From assembly GCA_964017045.1 (NCBI GenBank), contig OZ024809.1:5169012-5233011 (forward strand): a stretch of DNA of 64,000 bases, given 5' to 3'. Below, piece by piece: positions 44,486-56,721 of this stretch; position 1 is the first letter of the stretch; every line of letters starts with the position of its first letter. Position numbers and translations under genes: made by a program. The DNA comes from Omphiscola glabra. Lineage: Eukaryota; Mollusca; Gastropoda; Lymnaeidae. Under the pieces are notes generated by a model. The model saw only the letters and a program-made list of their open reading frames with translations. It was not told the origin of the DNA and did not search any database.

Positions 44486-45100
44486 CTTTAAATATCATAA
44501 CCTTTTTCTAGAAAGAGAGGGGGTGGGGTAGCGATCTTTCATATTATGTGGAAGACGATATTTTAATAAATGCAGGATTAAATCTAAATTTACGTGAATA
44601 TTCTGATCAACTACGATTTTTTTTCTCCCCTTTTAAAATACTCGCTTCCGCCCATCTCGCCATGCGCACTCACGAAAATGTCGGACAAGGCGGAAGAAAT
44701 CTGTTAGTTCCGAACAAACATATTCTTTTTCAACCAAGTCCCGCCCAAAAATTTCGTTAGTTTTGTTCACGGCCGCGACGCTTTCCAGGCCTCCAGAGAA
44801 AAGGCCGTCCCGGGGGCATTTAATGACCACGCGCCCCGTTACTGGTCAGGGATAACAAAATCTTTGTGGTGAGTTTGGGGGGGGATGGGGAGAGATATAT
44901 TGGAGCAGACTTGTTCTGCGAGTAGCTTTGGTCGAATCACGTGTTATGGTAAGAGGATCTCTGTAATGTTGTTTTGGGATTCTTAGGTTCAAATCAAAGG
45001 GCTACATCAGATCTGGAAATAACTGAGATAGTGGCCATACGTGATGGTCTGGAACTGAGATAGTGGGTGTAATTGATGGTCTGGAACAGAGATAGTTGAT
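44486..45100. other. Non-coding, GC-rich patch
   Basis: 44640-44860 is GC-rich with AAAATGTCGGACAAGGCGG, a short frame that ends after nine codons. No exon can be supported. A doubled GATAGTGG-type segment precedes the next array. Confidence 0.35.
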
Positions 45101-45102
45101 AG

Positions 45103-45565
45103 GATCCCAAACGGGATCGGACCCCGATGGTGTCGGGATTCCAATAGGGTCGGGATACAATGGGGTCAGTATCCCATTTAGAAACGAGATCCCAATCGGG
45201 ATTACAATAGCGTCGGGATCCCATTCGGAAAGAAGATCCAAGTTGGGATCCCCATGGGGTCGGGATCCCGTGGGGTCGAGATTCCATTTGAAAATGAGAT
45301 TCCATCGCGATCAGGATCTCAATGTGGTCGGGATCGCAAATGGGACATGGGATCCAATTGGGAAAATGGATCCCAATCGTGATCGGTATCCCAATGGGGT
45401 CGTGATCCCAATGGGGTCACTATGTAAACTTGATCCCAATCGAGATGGTGATTCCAATTGGGGTCGGGATCCCAATGGGATATGGGTTCCCAATGGGATA
45501 TGGGATCCCATTTGTAACGGGTTCACAAGCGAGATCGTTATCAAAATGGCGTCGGGATCTTTCAT
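45103..45565 (+). repeat. 18-bp minisatellite rich in GGGATCCC
   Basis: Unit GGGATCCCAATGGGGTCG, about 25 diverged units. The unit core GGGATCCC is itself a palindrome, so both strands look alike. Confidence 0.92.
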
Positions 45566-45634
45566 TATTTTTTTTTAGTATAATGGTGTTTCTTTTTTTT
45601 TTAACCTTGTGCTTAATTTTAATGTTAAGTAGCA

Positions 45635-45905
45635 CTAAATAGCTACATATTGACATCCTAACATTGTACCCAAAAGCCACATATTGACACCCTATTATTG
45701 CACCCAAAAGCTACATATATTGACACCCTAAAATTGCACCAAATATCTACATATTGACATCCTATTATTGCACCCAAAAGCTACATATTGACACCCTAAC
45801 ATTGCACCCAAAAAGCTACATATTGACACCCTAACATAGCACCAAAAAGTTACATATTGACACCCTAACATTGAACACAAAAGCTACACATAACAATAGT
45901 TACAG
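45635..45905 (+). repeat. 34-bp minisatellite, about 8 units
   Basis: Unit contains GCTACATATTGACACCCTAA and CATTGCACCCAAAA. Confidence 0.94.
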
Positions 45906-46588
45906 ATAGCCTAGCATTGCGCACACAAAAAGTTACTTATTAAATTGACGAATCCTCCTCTGAAGTCCTGAGGTAACAATAGCTTTTGACTGCATGTTGT
46001 AAGACTTTTTATGATATTCTGGGGTATTTTAAGATACCTTTATCCAGACAAATTAAACCCCCCCCCCCCCCCCCCCAAAAAAAAAAATTTAAAAAAAATA
46101 AAAAAATCACTATTCTCTCTTTAAATAGATAAACTTTATATGGAGAGCGCACCTTCTTAAACCCAGACAACATTTGTTCACGACATACCATTCCGACCAG
46201 ACAATGCGGTGGTGTTCGGCGTAATTAAAGGAGAACATGTTCAGTTACCCGCCTAGTCCTTGAAGCACGTCTGATACTCTCTGTAACCGTGTGGTGTTGA
46301 GAGTTTACAGCGTGCACGTCATGAGTACCCAGAAGGCCACTGTGATTGGATGATGTTTCTTTCTGAGCAACACCACGAGTTTTCTGGCCGGATGACAGAA
46401 TCAGACCGTGGTATGTAGAACTTAGGAGTTAGGGAATCTTGCATATATATAAAGACACGTAAAGCCTTCAAAATTGTTCGAGGCCTGCTTCCGGAATGGG
46501 CTTGACACCCAACACGCAAAATAAGTCATTTATAATTAATGTCATCTTGACCTTAAGAAGTTGGTTAAGTTCAGAAAAGGAAGATAAC
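45906..46588. other. Non-coding, C19 run
   Basis: C run at 46058-46076 followed by A-rich sequence. No gene seen. Confidence 0.4.
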
Positions 46589-46589
46589 T

Positions 46590-48470
46590 CATGTTGAGGT
46601 GTACCTGTAAACGGCTACCCTTTTCCTGGACAACCAGGACGCCAAAGCAGCGTAGACGACACTTCGTGAGACGGTGTATAGCACAGCCACTAAGCTCCTC
46701 AGACCCTCTATCAGGAAACACAGTGATTGTTTTGATGAAAAGAACTCAGCGATCCAATTGCTACTTGACCCATTGTCAACAGCAAAGACAGCAGCACTGA
46801 GGAGCATCCGCAGCAAGATCCAGTTGCAACTGCGCCAAATGCAATACTCCTGGCTGAGTGCGAAAGCTGACGAGATGCGGGGGCTTTGCAGACAAGAAAG
46901 ACACGAATAACTTCTACAGTGGCCTGAGAGAAATCTATGGCGTTACCACCTCGCCTCGGACCCTCTACCAGGGTGAACACAACTCAGCGGGCCAAAAGAG
47001 GGTAGACCAGCGCTGACGGATAAGCTGTTGCAACAGATTATCTGGCAGACGGATATTAAAGATGCCACCATTATGCACATGTACACACACAAAGGAACCC
47101 GCCAGGCCTGCGACAATAATAACGGAATTTCATTACTGTCCATCGCAGGAAAGATCTCGGCCCGAGCCCTATACTGAACTGCCTGGTATTCTACAAGAAA
47201 GTCAATGCGTTTTCCGCAAATAACTTGGGACTAACGATATGGTGTTTGCTGCAAAGCAGCTCCAAGAGAAATTTTCAGGAGCAAAATACGGACCAACATT
47301 CAATATTTATTGACCAAAGAAAGATTTTAAAACGGTCAGCAGAGATCGGCTGGGGAGAATGATGAAGGTGCATGGATGCCTAGAGAAGTTCACCTACATC
47401 ATCCATCACCTGCATGATGGCATGATGGCCCATGTACAGGACAACGGTCAGACATCTCAAGCATTCCCTGTCTTAAAGCGGTGTGAAGCAGGGCTGTGTC
47501 CTGGCTCCCATACTCTTCAGTGTCATGTATTCTGCAATGATGTGTGGTGCGTTCAAGGACTCCACCAATCTGCTTCCGCACCGATGGATCAGTCTTCAAC
47601 CTTAGGAGGCTTCAAGCAAAACGAAGGTCAAATGTAACACGATCAACGAGCTTCTGTTTGTCGATGACTGTGCCCTCAACGCTGCATCAGAAGCCGACAT
47701 GCAATACAGCGTTGATATCTTCTCTGAGGCCTGCAACAACTTTGGCCTCACAGTCAAAGCAAAGAAAAGTGATCTATCAGCCAGATCCCAGGAAGCCCTA
47801 CGTTGAACCCAATCATCATCATTCGTGGTTCAAATTTACCTACTTGGGCAGAACAATCTCCAAATCTGTTGTCATGGATGACGAAATGAATGCCAGAATC
47901 GCAAAAGCGAGTGCAACTTTCGGCAGACTCCGCGGCACTTTTTGGGACAGAAGAGGCATCATACGCGAAACAAAGATCAAGGTATATAGTGACATTGCTA
48001 TACGGATGTGACAAAGTGTCTACCGAAAACTGTTGTTAGATAGCTTCACCACACCGTTACAGACTCAACTCCGTTGGGCAGTACACGTAGCCCGTATGGA
48101 AGAGAACCGGCTATTCTTCGGTGAACTCACGCTAGGCAAACGCTCCCAAGGAGGTCAAAGAAAGCGTTACAAGGACACACTGAAAGCGGCGCTAAAGGTC
48201 TTCAGCATCAATCCTATCTAATGGGTTCAGATAGCCCAGGGCAGAGCCAAGTGGAGATCAGCCGCCATGAAGGGGGCGAAATCGCATGATGCCAGAAGGA
48301 TATCGACAGCTGAGAAACGCAGGCTAGTCAGAAAAAGCAGCCTTAGTCCAACGACTTCCACAACTATCCCCTGCGCGGTTCGGACTAGTAAGCCACAAGG
48401 CACCCGCCTTGACCCACCTCACCCTAAACCGGATGATAGATAGTCCTTGTCGATTCGACGGGCAAACAAC
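46590..48470 (+). mobile_element. Decayed 5'-truncated LINE, same family as 2830-6191
   Basis: Plus strand. Begins in the linker between endonuclease and RT and continues to the 3' end (GATAGTCCTTGTCGATTCG near 48440). Fragments such as KLLRPSIRKHSDCFDEKN, the KGTRQACDN-like RT block near 47090, GGAGGTCAAAGAAAGCG (48150) and RRISTAEKRR near 48305 match the other copy in order. Many frameshifts and stops, plus a deletion near 48020 that removes most of the LYGCETW region. The catalytic block reads FVDD rather than FADD (about 47656-47667). The C-terminal zinc knuckle is degraded. Not functional. Confidence 0.88.
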
Positions 48471-48484
48471 AAAACAACCTCTTC

Positions 48485-49826
48485 TTTGGCAACACCAAGT
48501 TTTCTGAAGTAGACAGCAGTCATACACTCGGGAAATTTGAGTTTGAAGGCATGATATGGGAAATTGATTGTGCAATAACTCCTATAGTACATGCCGTTAC
48601 TTTTATTTATATGATTGCAGTAGACCAATACATTTAATATCACAACACACACACATACATTACATAAATACACACGCATGTATTCCATTTCATTTCACTG
48701 TAATCAATTATTTATCTTTGCTTTTTTTAATAACATAAATTTACATAAACGATATGCAAATCAGATTTCTTTTCGACATACTTAACTTGTTTACTACTTA
48801 ACTTGTTTACTACTAAACTTGTTTACTACTTAACCTGTTTACTGCTTTGGGATTTTTCTTTTTATATGTTTGCGCCATTAAATGAAAAGCCCTATTTTAA
48901 AACCAAAATTATCGTTCTATTTTCAGGTGAATTTGCTATTTTATGCCCTTTAAGTTCTTGTATTCGTTTAATAACATAATATTTGTTGCATCATCTCTAC
49001 TTTAATGTGAATGTGTTGGGAGTTCCTGAACCACACAGTGGACTATTATTTCACTTTCGCTGAACATCTGCCTCCAGCCGTGTACATCCATTCACACCGA
49101 AAGCTCAAGAGTTGAGTTACTGCGTGTCCTGACTAGCCAATGTCCACTCACGTCTGGGCCTGCTCTCACCACCCTTGTACTAACGTCTGCTAATCAGCCA
49201 GCAGACGTGCCCGGATAACGCAGATGAGTTCTAGGTCCAAGGGTTCTTGAATTATTTTTTCTAGCCTCGTCGCACGTACGACGTCATACAACTTATGGTA
49301 ATAGGAATGCGTCTTATTTAAAAACTATACCAAATTCAAATGTGGAGTTATATACTTCCGATATTTATATACTCTATATTCCAAAATGTTTTCTTTAAAA
49401 TTCCATTCGTTTTAATTCGTTTTTTTTTTTGGCGTTGCTATGAAACATATTATGTATATGAATCTTTGAACTGAAAGATGCCATTCACAAGTGTTAATAA
49501 TTTGATCTTGTTGGTGATTTGTGGGTTATTGTTTGGTGTGGAGATTGTGTGTGTAGCCGTTTCGATGTGCTTGGTATTCGTGACGTATTTGGGTATGGGA
49601 GATGACGTTGTTGGATGTTATGGTTTGGTTGTAGTAATGGAGTTGCAGTGAGAAATGTGATGAAAGAAGACATGTTGTTCTTCAATAAAGAACTATATGC
49701 CATAGAGATAATTGAATTGTTGAATAATAACCCCTAGACGCATGGAAGAATATCTTGTTTTGTAAAATCAATGTGTCGCATTTTATTAAACGTCTCTAGA
49801 CCTTCATGTGCTGCGTGTGGTTAGGG
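48485..49826. other. Non-coding, short 16-bp repeat
   Basis: 48783-48845 has four units of ACTTGTTTACTACTTA. The rest is AT-rich; a GC-richer patch at 49070-49230 has no frame. Confidence 0.45.
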
Positions 49827-49828
49827 AA

Positions 49829-50112
49829 TATCAAGAGCTGACTGTGATTGGACTTGACCAGACCAAACTGTGCTGTCCTTGGGTAGGAAATATTAAACGC
49901 TCAATCTGATTGGACTTGACCAGACCAAACTGTGGTGTCCTTGGGTATGAAATATAAAGAGCTGACTGTGATTGGACTTGACCAGACCAAACTGTGGTGT
50001 CCTTGGGTAGGAAATATAAAGAGCTGACTGTGATTGGACTTGACCAGACCAAACTGTGGTGTCCTTGGGTAGGAAATATAAAGAGCTGACTGTGATTGGA
50101 CTTGTCCAGAGC
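49829..50112 (+). repeat. 62-bp minisatellite, about 4.5 units
   Basis: Unit contains GAGCTGACTGTGATTGGACT, TGACCAGACCAAACTGTGGT and GTCCTTGGGTAGGAAATATA. Spacing 62 bp between GAGCTG at 49959, 50021 and 50083. Confidence 0.95.
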
Positions 50113-50764
50113 ACTCTTGAAAAATGCAGACACACTTTTTATTTGCTTTAAAAATGTATATCGAAACATTTTAATATTGAACTATTTCAACTAACAATGT
50201 TCCTCTTTTAACATTTTGAGAACCCTTGCATTCGTACAGTATTCCTTAGTTCACCACAATGCCCGCCACCCCGTTTTAATTTTTTTCTGTACCCGAAACT
50301 TTAGCTGCATTTATTTCTAAAGTTGCGTCTTCATTTAAATTGCCTCTATTCGGCCTTCAATCCAACGCCCCGGAGAATTATGTTTCCATTTTCTTCCTCT
50401 AAACAAACGACTTCGCTTCTGTTCCAGCAATTCTTTTCACATCACTTCCCCCCAGTGATTTGACTTTAATTCAATGGCTGCCACGTTACCCAGAATGCCG
50501 TGCTTGTTCCCTGGATCTTTATGGCTGTGTTTGGTCACATTTTTCCTTATTTCTTTCGTAATCGCTCGGCCGATTTTATACTCTGTGCAACCAGTCTATG
50601 GGTGGGGGGGCACAGGGGGTCTGGGGGGCGGCCTGGGGGTGTAGAATAGAGTGGTAAAATCAAATTTTACAACCTACAGATTAGTGTAAAAAAAATTTTT
50701 TTTAAGGAAACAAGTTTGTTTTCGGGAATTTAAAAGGGGTCTTTGGGGCGAGCATATAGGACAT
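50113..50764. other. Non-coding stretch
   Basis: G-rich patch at 50600-50640; nothing recognised. Confidence 0.3.
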
Positions 50765-50948
50765 CAGTTCTCAACCTGTGGGTCGCGAACACTTTGAGGG
50801 TCAAACGACCCTTACACAGCGGTCGCCTAAGACCATAGGACAACACATATTTATGAAGTAGCAACGAAAACAATTTTATGGTTGGGGGTCAACACAAAAT
50901 GAGCAACTGCATTAAATGGTCACTGCAATAGAAGGTTGAGAACCACTG
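50765..50948. mobile_element. hAT-like MITE, 184 bp
   Basis: Starts CAGTTCTCAACCTGTGGGTC, ends GGTTGAGAACCACTG; same family as 25679-25858. The flanking duplication is not clear, probably mutated. Confidence 0.85.
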
Positions 50949-51171
50949 ATGTAGGATTCGTTTTTTTTACTTGATAAATGTCACAACTTGAATTTATTAT
51001 GTAGGAATGAATTGCATTCCGCAAGAATATGGCTACACCACACAAAAGTATATTAACCTTAATTTCGAGTGTTCATCGCATTAGACAGGGCTGTGCTATC
51101 TGCCATTCACCGCTTCGTGATCCGTTCTGTTACCTGACTAAAACTATATCATAAAATATTAACAACTAGGG

Positions 51172-51353
51172 CAGCGGTTCTCAACCTGTGGGTCGCGACC
51201 CCTTTGGGGGTCGAACGACCCTTTCACAGGGGTCGCCTAAGACCACGGGAAAACACATATACTCTACAGTTCTGCAGTAGCAACGAAAATAATTGTGTGG
51301 TTGGGGGGTCGCCATAACACGGGTCACGGCATTAGAAAGGTTGAGAACCACTG
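51172..51353. mobile_element. hAT-like MITE, 182 bp
   Basis: Starts CAGCGGTTCTCAACCTGTGG, ends GGTTGAGAACCACTG, flanked by AACTAGGG (51164-51171) and AGCTAGGG (51354-51361), one mismatch in 8. Confidence 0.92.
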
Positions 51354-51361
51354 AGCTAGGG

Positions 51362-53085
51362 CTTAACTGGGGTCAGGTTGGTTTTTTTACACCACGTCCA
51401 GGTATTTTCAGAAAACACACGGTGGGTCCAAGTGTTACCAAAAAAAAACAAAAAGAGAGTTAACTTCTCATGTTTTTTAATGTATGCCGGCTTTAAACAA
51501 AAGACCTACAGACAGTCCTACACACAACCTGCTGGCTTTTTAACAATAAGGCTACAAATAGTACAACGGACAGTCCTATAGAATGTCCTACACCATACCA
51601 GTGGCTCTTTATTGACTAATATAATAGTCGCCTACGAAAAAAAATTCAACCTTTTTACCCGAGTTCAACCGTCACGCATGACGTCACGCATGACGCGCGC
51701 TGATTGACAGTTGTTCCTGTTTTTTTTTTTACTCAGACCAATTAATATAAAACAGGTTGAGATGGGGAAGATCGGTTGTGAAAAGAAAGCAGCCACACCA
51801 GAAGCAAAATATGTATAAGAGATTGGCTCTTTGGACTTGATCAATAAACATGTATGTGACGAGAAGAATAATTTACATCCAAATACATTTTTCTTTTGTT
51901 AGCAATGTAAAACTCCCACGAGGTTGAGAACCTCTAATCTGCCCTTCAATCCATTTACACACAATGCATGAATATAAATAAACTCAAGGATATATCTCAT
52001 AAATTCACAGAGCTAAACACGTGCACAACACGGCTGTCCATATGAATGAACGAATAATAGGGAATTTCCTATATAAAAATATCTTGAACGCTAAAAAGAG
52101 AAAAAACTGGAATCGAGTTCACGAGTACAAGGATCAATGCCACTCTAACAATGAGACACATTTACGTTAGATGCAAACGGCATCACACCATAATCGGCCT
52201 CCGGAGTAAACGGTGAATTCGTTGATGAATTTATACTCACATCAATCCACGCATTGCCTTATCACGCTATCAAGATGTCATGAGATAATTGTGTCATTGG
52301 AACCCTCCATGCGTGGGTCCTCGGCCTCCGGTACCCGAGGCCCTGTACCCTCACCGCCTCCTGGAACACCACCCCCCCCCCACCCCCAGATTGGCTTTTC
52401 CTTCCCACTCTTGCTCACTCTCCTCCTAGAACTCCCCTCTTCCTCGTAGCCTTAACTTTTCCTCCTGTTCTCATCACTTCCTAGAACACCCTTCCTCACC
52501 CCCCCCCCCACACACGACCTCATGGCACTCCCTGTCCTCCTTTCATCTTCATGACTTCCCTCCTCCCCCAGACCATTGTATTTCTCCTCCACCTCCTAGC
52601 GTCCCTTGTGTCGTCCTGACCACATGTCACTCCCAACTATCCCAAGACGCCTTGCCCCCCCCCCCCCCCCCCCCCGGCCGTCTCAGCGAGCTTGCACTCT
52701 GCAGACAATGAAATGAGTATTATTGATTAGAATATGCCACGGATTACATAGACTTCGGCTGAGAGCTGCATCGGATTGGGGACATTATTTAGTGTGTATC
52801 GATGATATAGGAGACGGTGTCGAAGTTTCGTATTGTGGTATTATGTATAAGGTAAAATTTCTATATGGCATTTACGAGAAGGCTGGTAATTTAGCGATTT
52901 AAGCTATTTTTTAATGTGGATTTACCTGATCGATTTTAAAAATCGATAATTTTCAGGGGTCAAGCATGGTCATTTTTCAATGCCCGTGTTTGTGTAATAC
53001 AAACTAAGCTGTTTGGACGCTGAAGAATTGACTATTTATGAACTAACAATCTTCTTCTTTCTTTTTTTTAAAAATATGATAGATG
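51362..53085. other. Non-coding, C-rich tracts and C21 run
   Basis: 52300-52675 is pyrimidine-rich on the plus strand with C runs at 52372-52382, 52499-52509 and 52655-52675 and CTCCTAGAACACCC-like repeats. No exon recognised. Confidence 0.4.
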
Positions 53086-53089
53086 GACC

Positions 53090-53415
53090 AAATATCTACA
53101 GTTGAAATATGATAAATGGTTCATAGATCTACATTTGAAATATGATAAATGGTTCATAGATCTACATTTGAAAGTTGATAGATGGGCCAAAAATCAACAG
53201 TTGAAGATGATAGATGGGCCAAAAAATCGACAGTGGAAAGATTATAGATGGGCCGAATATCCACAGTTGAAAGATGGTAGATGGGTCAAAATCCACAGTT
53301 GAAAGATGGTAGATGAGCCAAAATCCACAGTTGAAAGATGGTTGATGGGTCAAAATCCACAGTTGAAAGATGGTTGATGGGTCAAAATCCACAGTTGAAA
53401 GATGGTAGATGGGTC
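53090..53415 (+). repeat. 32-bp minisatellite, about 10 units
   Basis: Unit GTTGAAAGATGGTAGATGGG plus TCAAAATCCACA; diverged at the 5' side. Confidence 0.93.
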
Positions 53416-53564
53416 AATGTTCCCAGATAAAAGCTACGCTGTTCTCCTAAACCAATTAAAAACAGTGACTCTCAAGTTGTCCCCCCTCTGTAGCACCCTG
53501 CTTCTTGGTGTCAAGGATTGACACCCTATGCTGGTTACCTCACAGCACACAAACCAATCAGCTC

Positions 53565-53700
53565 ATTTTGTTGCGCTCTGATTGAACTGAGTCAAACATT
53601 TGCGCTCTGATTGTGAACTGAGTCAAACATTTGCACTCTGACTGAACTGAGTCAAACATTTGCGCTCTGATTGTGAACTGAGTCAAACGTATAATCTAAC
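53565..53700 (+). repeat. ~29-bp repeat, 4 units
   Basis: Unit TTTGCGCTCTGATTGTGAAC plus TGAGTCAAAC; alternate units lack the TG of TTGTGAAC. Confidence 0.92.
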
Positions 53701-53999
53701 TTTCATTTTACTCTTTGTAACATTATTTCTCGGCAGTCTTACCACTCCGTCGAGGCACAAGTGCGTGTAGGGGTGGGGGTGGGGATCTGCTCCCCGCTAA
53801 CTGAAGCGCACATCAATGACACTGTTGGTGTGACTCGTGTTCAACGATTGGCGTTAAAGCGCTAAACCCGTTCGATTTGAAGCACCATAAAACTGAGGGC
53901 GGAAATGTTACATTGATGTGAGCGAGTGCTATCACGTGACGTACGACTAAATGAACGCATCCGTGCGGAGTTGAGTATTTTAGGGAGATGTTAGAGCCT
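53701..53999. other. Non-coding stretch
   Basis: Nothing recognised. Confidence 0.3.
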
Positions 54000-54102
54000 A
54001 AAAGGGAGAGAGACAGAGAGAGAGGGTGAGAGAGACAGGGAGAGACAGAGGGGAAAAGAGAGAGGGAGAGAGAGACAGAGGTAAGAGAGGGATACAGGGA
54101 GT

Positions 54103-54134
<32 letters not shown>

Positions 54135-54770
54135 CAGAGAGAGGGGGGTGAGAGAGACAGGGAGAGACAGAGGGGAACAGAGAGAGGGAGAGAGAGACAG
54201 AGAGAGTAAGAGAGGGATACAGGGAGTGAGAGAGAGAGACAGAGAAAGAGAGACAGTGAGAGACAGCCAGAGAGAGACAGACAGAGAGAGACAGACTGAG
54301 AGAGAGGGGGAGACAGGGAGAGACAAAGAGAGGGACAGAGAGAGACAGACAGAGAGAGAGACAGATAGAGGCAGAGAGAGACAGAGAGAGAGGAAGAGAT
54401 AGAGAGAGACAGAGACAGAGGGAGAGACAGTGAGAGAGAGAGAAGGGGGGAGAGACAGAGAGAGGGAGAGAGAGAAAGAGACAGAGAGAGAGACAGAGAG
54501 AGAGACAGAGAGAGACTGAGGGGAACAGAGGGAGATAGAGACAGAGAGAGTACGACTGAGAGAGAGGGGGAGACAAAGAGAGGGACAGAGAGAGAGACAG
54601 ACAGAGAGAGACAGAGACAGACATAGAGAGAGGAAGAGATAGAGAGAGACAGTGGGAGAGAGAGTGAGAGAGAGAGAAGGGGGAGAGAGAAAGAGACAGA
54701 GAGAGAGCGCGAGGGGGAGAGAGAAAGAGACAGAGAGAGAGAGAGAGAGAGAGTTGACAGAGAGAGAGTG
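54000..54770 (+). repeat. 770-bp GA-rich polypurine tract with higher-order copies
   Basis: GAGAGACAGAGA-type repeat. About 120-bp blocks recur: one near 54019-54120 and again near 54142-54245, and another near 54290-54420 and again near 54545-54660. Minus-strand frames of 269 and 356 codons that cross it are Ser/Leu-rich artefacts. Confidence 0.94.
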
Positions 54771-55480
54771 GGGGAAGAGGGATTCCCAAGAGAAATGCAT
54801 TTAATGTAGAATTGACCCGAGCGAAGGTAATAAGTCCGGTTTGGACCAATACTCTTTTACAGCTTTTTGTAGAACTGTACGTGTTCAGTGAACTGTAGGC
54901 GTTCCATGAACTGTAGCATAATTTGTAGTCGACCCATTGGGAGATGATTTCACAGTCATTCGCCCCTAGCTTCGCCACCTGTGGCAAATTATAAGGAAGA
55001 AATAGAAGAGGTGATACGGTGAAATTAGAATTGCTGTACCCATACCTTGATTCAATTTTACCAATCATTTGGCCCCTTTGTACCTAATAGTTGATCCCAT
55101 TTTTATCAAAGATTTCATCCAATAGTACCCATCATTTGATCCCATTGAACCAATATTTGATATCCGTGGACCAATATTAGTTCCCATTGTACCAATAATT
55201 GATCCAATTGTACCAATAATTTATCCCACTGTATCCATTATTTGTTCAATTCCCATTTGATCCACAATGATCTTGGATGACGTCCGACATATTATTTTTT
55301 AGTCATCCATTCCTCTAAAACCTGCCAATGACAGCGTTGTGAAACATCCTGTTGTGATGGATGTATTCAGACAGAAGATGTCACTTGTATCAATTGAATT
55401 GTGTGTTTTTATATACTATTTTAAGTAGACTTTAATTTATTTTTTTTTACAACTTAATAACTACGAAAGTGTTATCAACC
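54771..55480. other. Non-coding, degenerate CCAAT-type repeat
   Basis: 55075-55265 has loose copies of TTGTACCAATAATTGATCCC with variable length. No gene seen. Confidence 0.45.
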
Positions 55481-55610
55481 GGGGGGGGGGGGGGGGGAGA
55501 GGGGGTTGGTTGGTGGGGGGGAGAGGGGGTTGGTTGGTGGGGGGGTTTGGGGGTTGGGGGAGGGGGATTGGTGGGCCGGGGGTTGGGGGGGTGGAGGGGG
55601 GGGCTTGGAT
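55481..55610 (+). repeat. G-rich tract
   Basis: G17 at 55481-55497, then a doubled GGGGGTTGGTTGGTGGGGGG segment and more G runs to about 55605, with many GGG runs separated by short loops. Confidence 0.88.
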
Positions 55611-56376
55611 GAGACTTGTAAACTACATTGTGTCAGGAGGGAGGGTTACAAATTGCAGCCAAAAAAATAACGTGACGTGCTTCATAGGCGGCATCATAGT
55701 GTTTCGGGCTTGGGGGGGTGGGATGGGGAACGACAATTTACAATATTCTATTTTTTTTAATCTTTCCTTTCCCCCTCCCCCCCCCCCCGTCACTCCCACG
55801 TCATTTTTCCCTAAGCCTGGGTATCAAAGTTACTCTGACTACCTCTCGTTTTTCATCTTATCTGGTTATGATGACAGTGCCACTCATGCCCTTCTGATGC
55901 CCCTTTTCATCAACCGTCAAGACTGCCACAAAAGCTCCCCAGCGCTCACACTTTTTTTGGCTGTTGATATGTTTTCCTTAAAAGCTAAACAAAAAAATGT
56001 CTGTTTATTCTCCGGCTTTTTTACGACTTTGAGCCGTTTACACAAACTGTTTCCCGACAATATTTCTCTCTGTACGATCCTATCTTCTGGGCCGATTCCT
56101 GAGCGCTAAATTTTGTATGTATAACAAAAAGCTGTTCTCGTATCGGTATGTGAGAGGCGGCGCTTGTGATAACCAAAGCACGCGCGGGGATCCGGATGAC
56201 GTCATTATGGTACCATCTGTTTGAGCCGTTTCTGAGCATTTGTTGCTTGATCAAACAGTGTGACGCAAATGCCATGCTGTTTCAAAGGCAGTCGAGACGT
56301 ATTCGGAAGTATGGCATTTAATCTTGATAAGACGTTGTCCTTGAATAGGAACCAGTAAGTCGTAGTGACTTAAAGC
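55611..56376. other. Non-coding stretch
   Basis: A 199-codon plus frame (55510-56109) spans the G tract and a C run (55782-55788); the region after 55795 reads protein-like but has no recognisable domain. Confidence 0.3.
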
Positions 56377-56573
56377 AAGGGTTTTAACCAGGGGTGTCCG
56401 CACCCCTTGGAGTTGCGAGAAGCAGCCTCGGGGGTGCGGGAAGACCCAGAAAATCGGGTTTATTGGCATTTTATTTATTATATTTTAATCGTGGTTGGGG
56501 GGGGGGGGGAAGTCGTAAATATGTCTTGAAATCAAGAGGGGTTGCAGCGTTGTCAATATTTTGGGAACCCCTA
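56377..56573. mobile_element. MITE, inverted relative of 38433-38602
   Basis: Left end AGGGTTTTAACCAGGGGTGT matches the reverse complement of the right end of the 38433 element; the right end GGTTGCAGCGTTG and TTTTGGGAACCCC match its left end inverted. Contains a G run near 56498-56509. Confidence 0.6.
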
Positions 56574-56721
56574 TCTTAGAGTAAGATGTTTTAATATTTT
56601 TTTTTAACCGTGCTGTTGGCTTGGAATGGGGGAGACCAATTTGTGTCCGGCCCAACAGCCTGCTGTTAGATGATGTAACGTGTGCTTCAACAAAGCAGTT
56701 GACATCTGATCGGGTCGAAAC

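Noticed and set aside
53991..55068. Minus-strand Ser/Leu-rich frames of 269 and 356 codons
   Set aside because: They read through the GA-rich polypurine tract; composition is explained by CTCTCT repeats.
55510..56109. 199-codon frame
   Set aside because: The first third is the G tract and the rest has no domain; a single chance open run is more likely.
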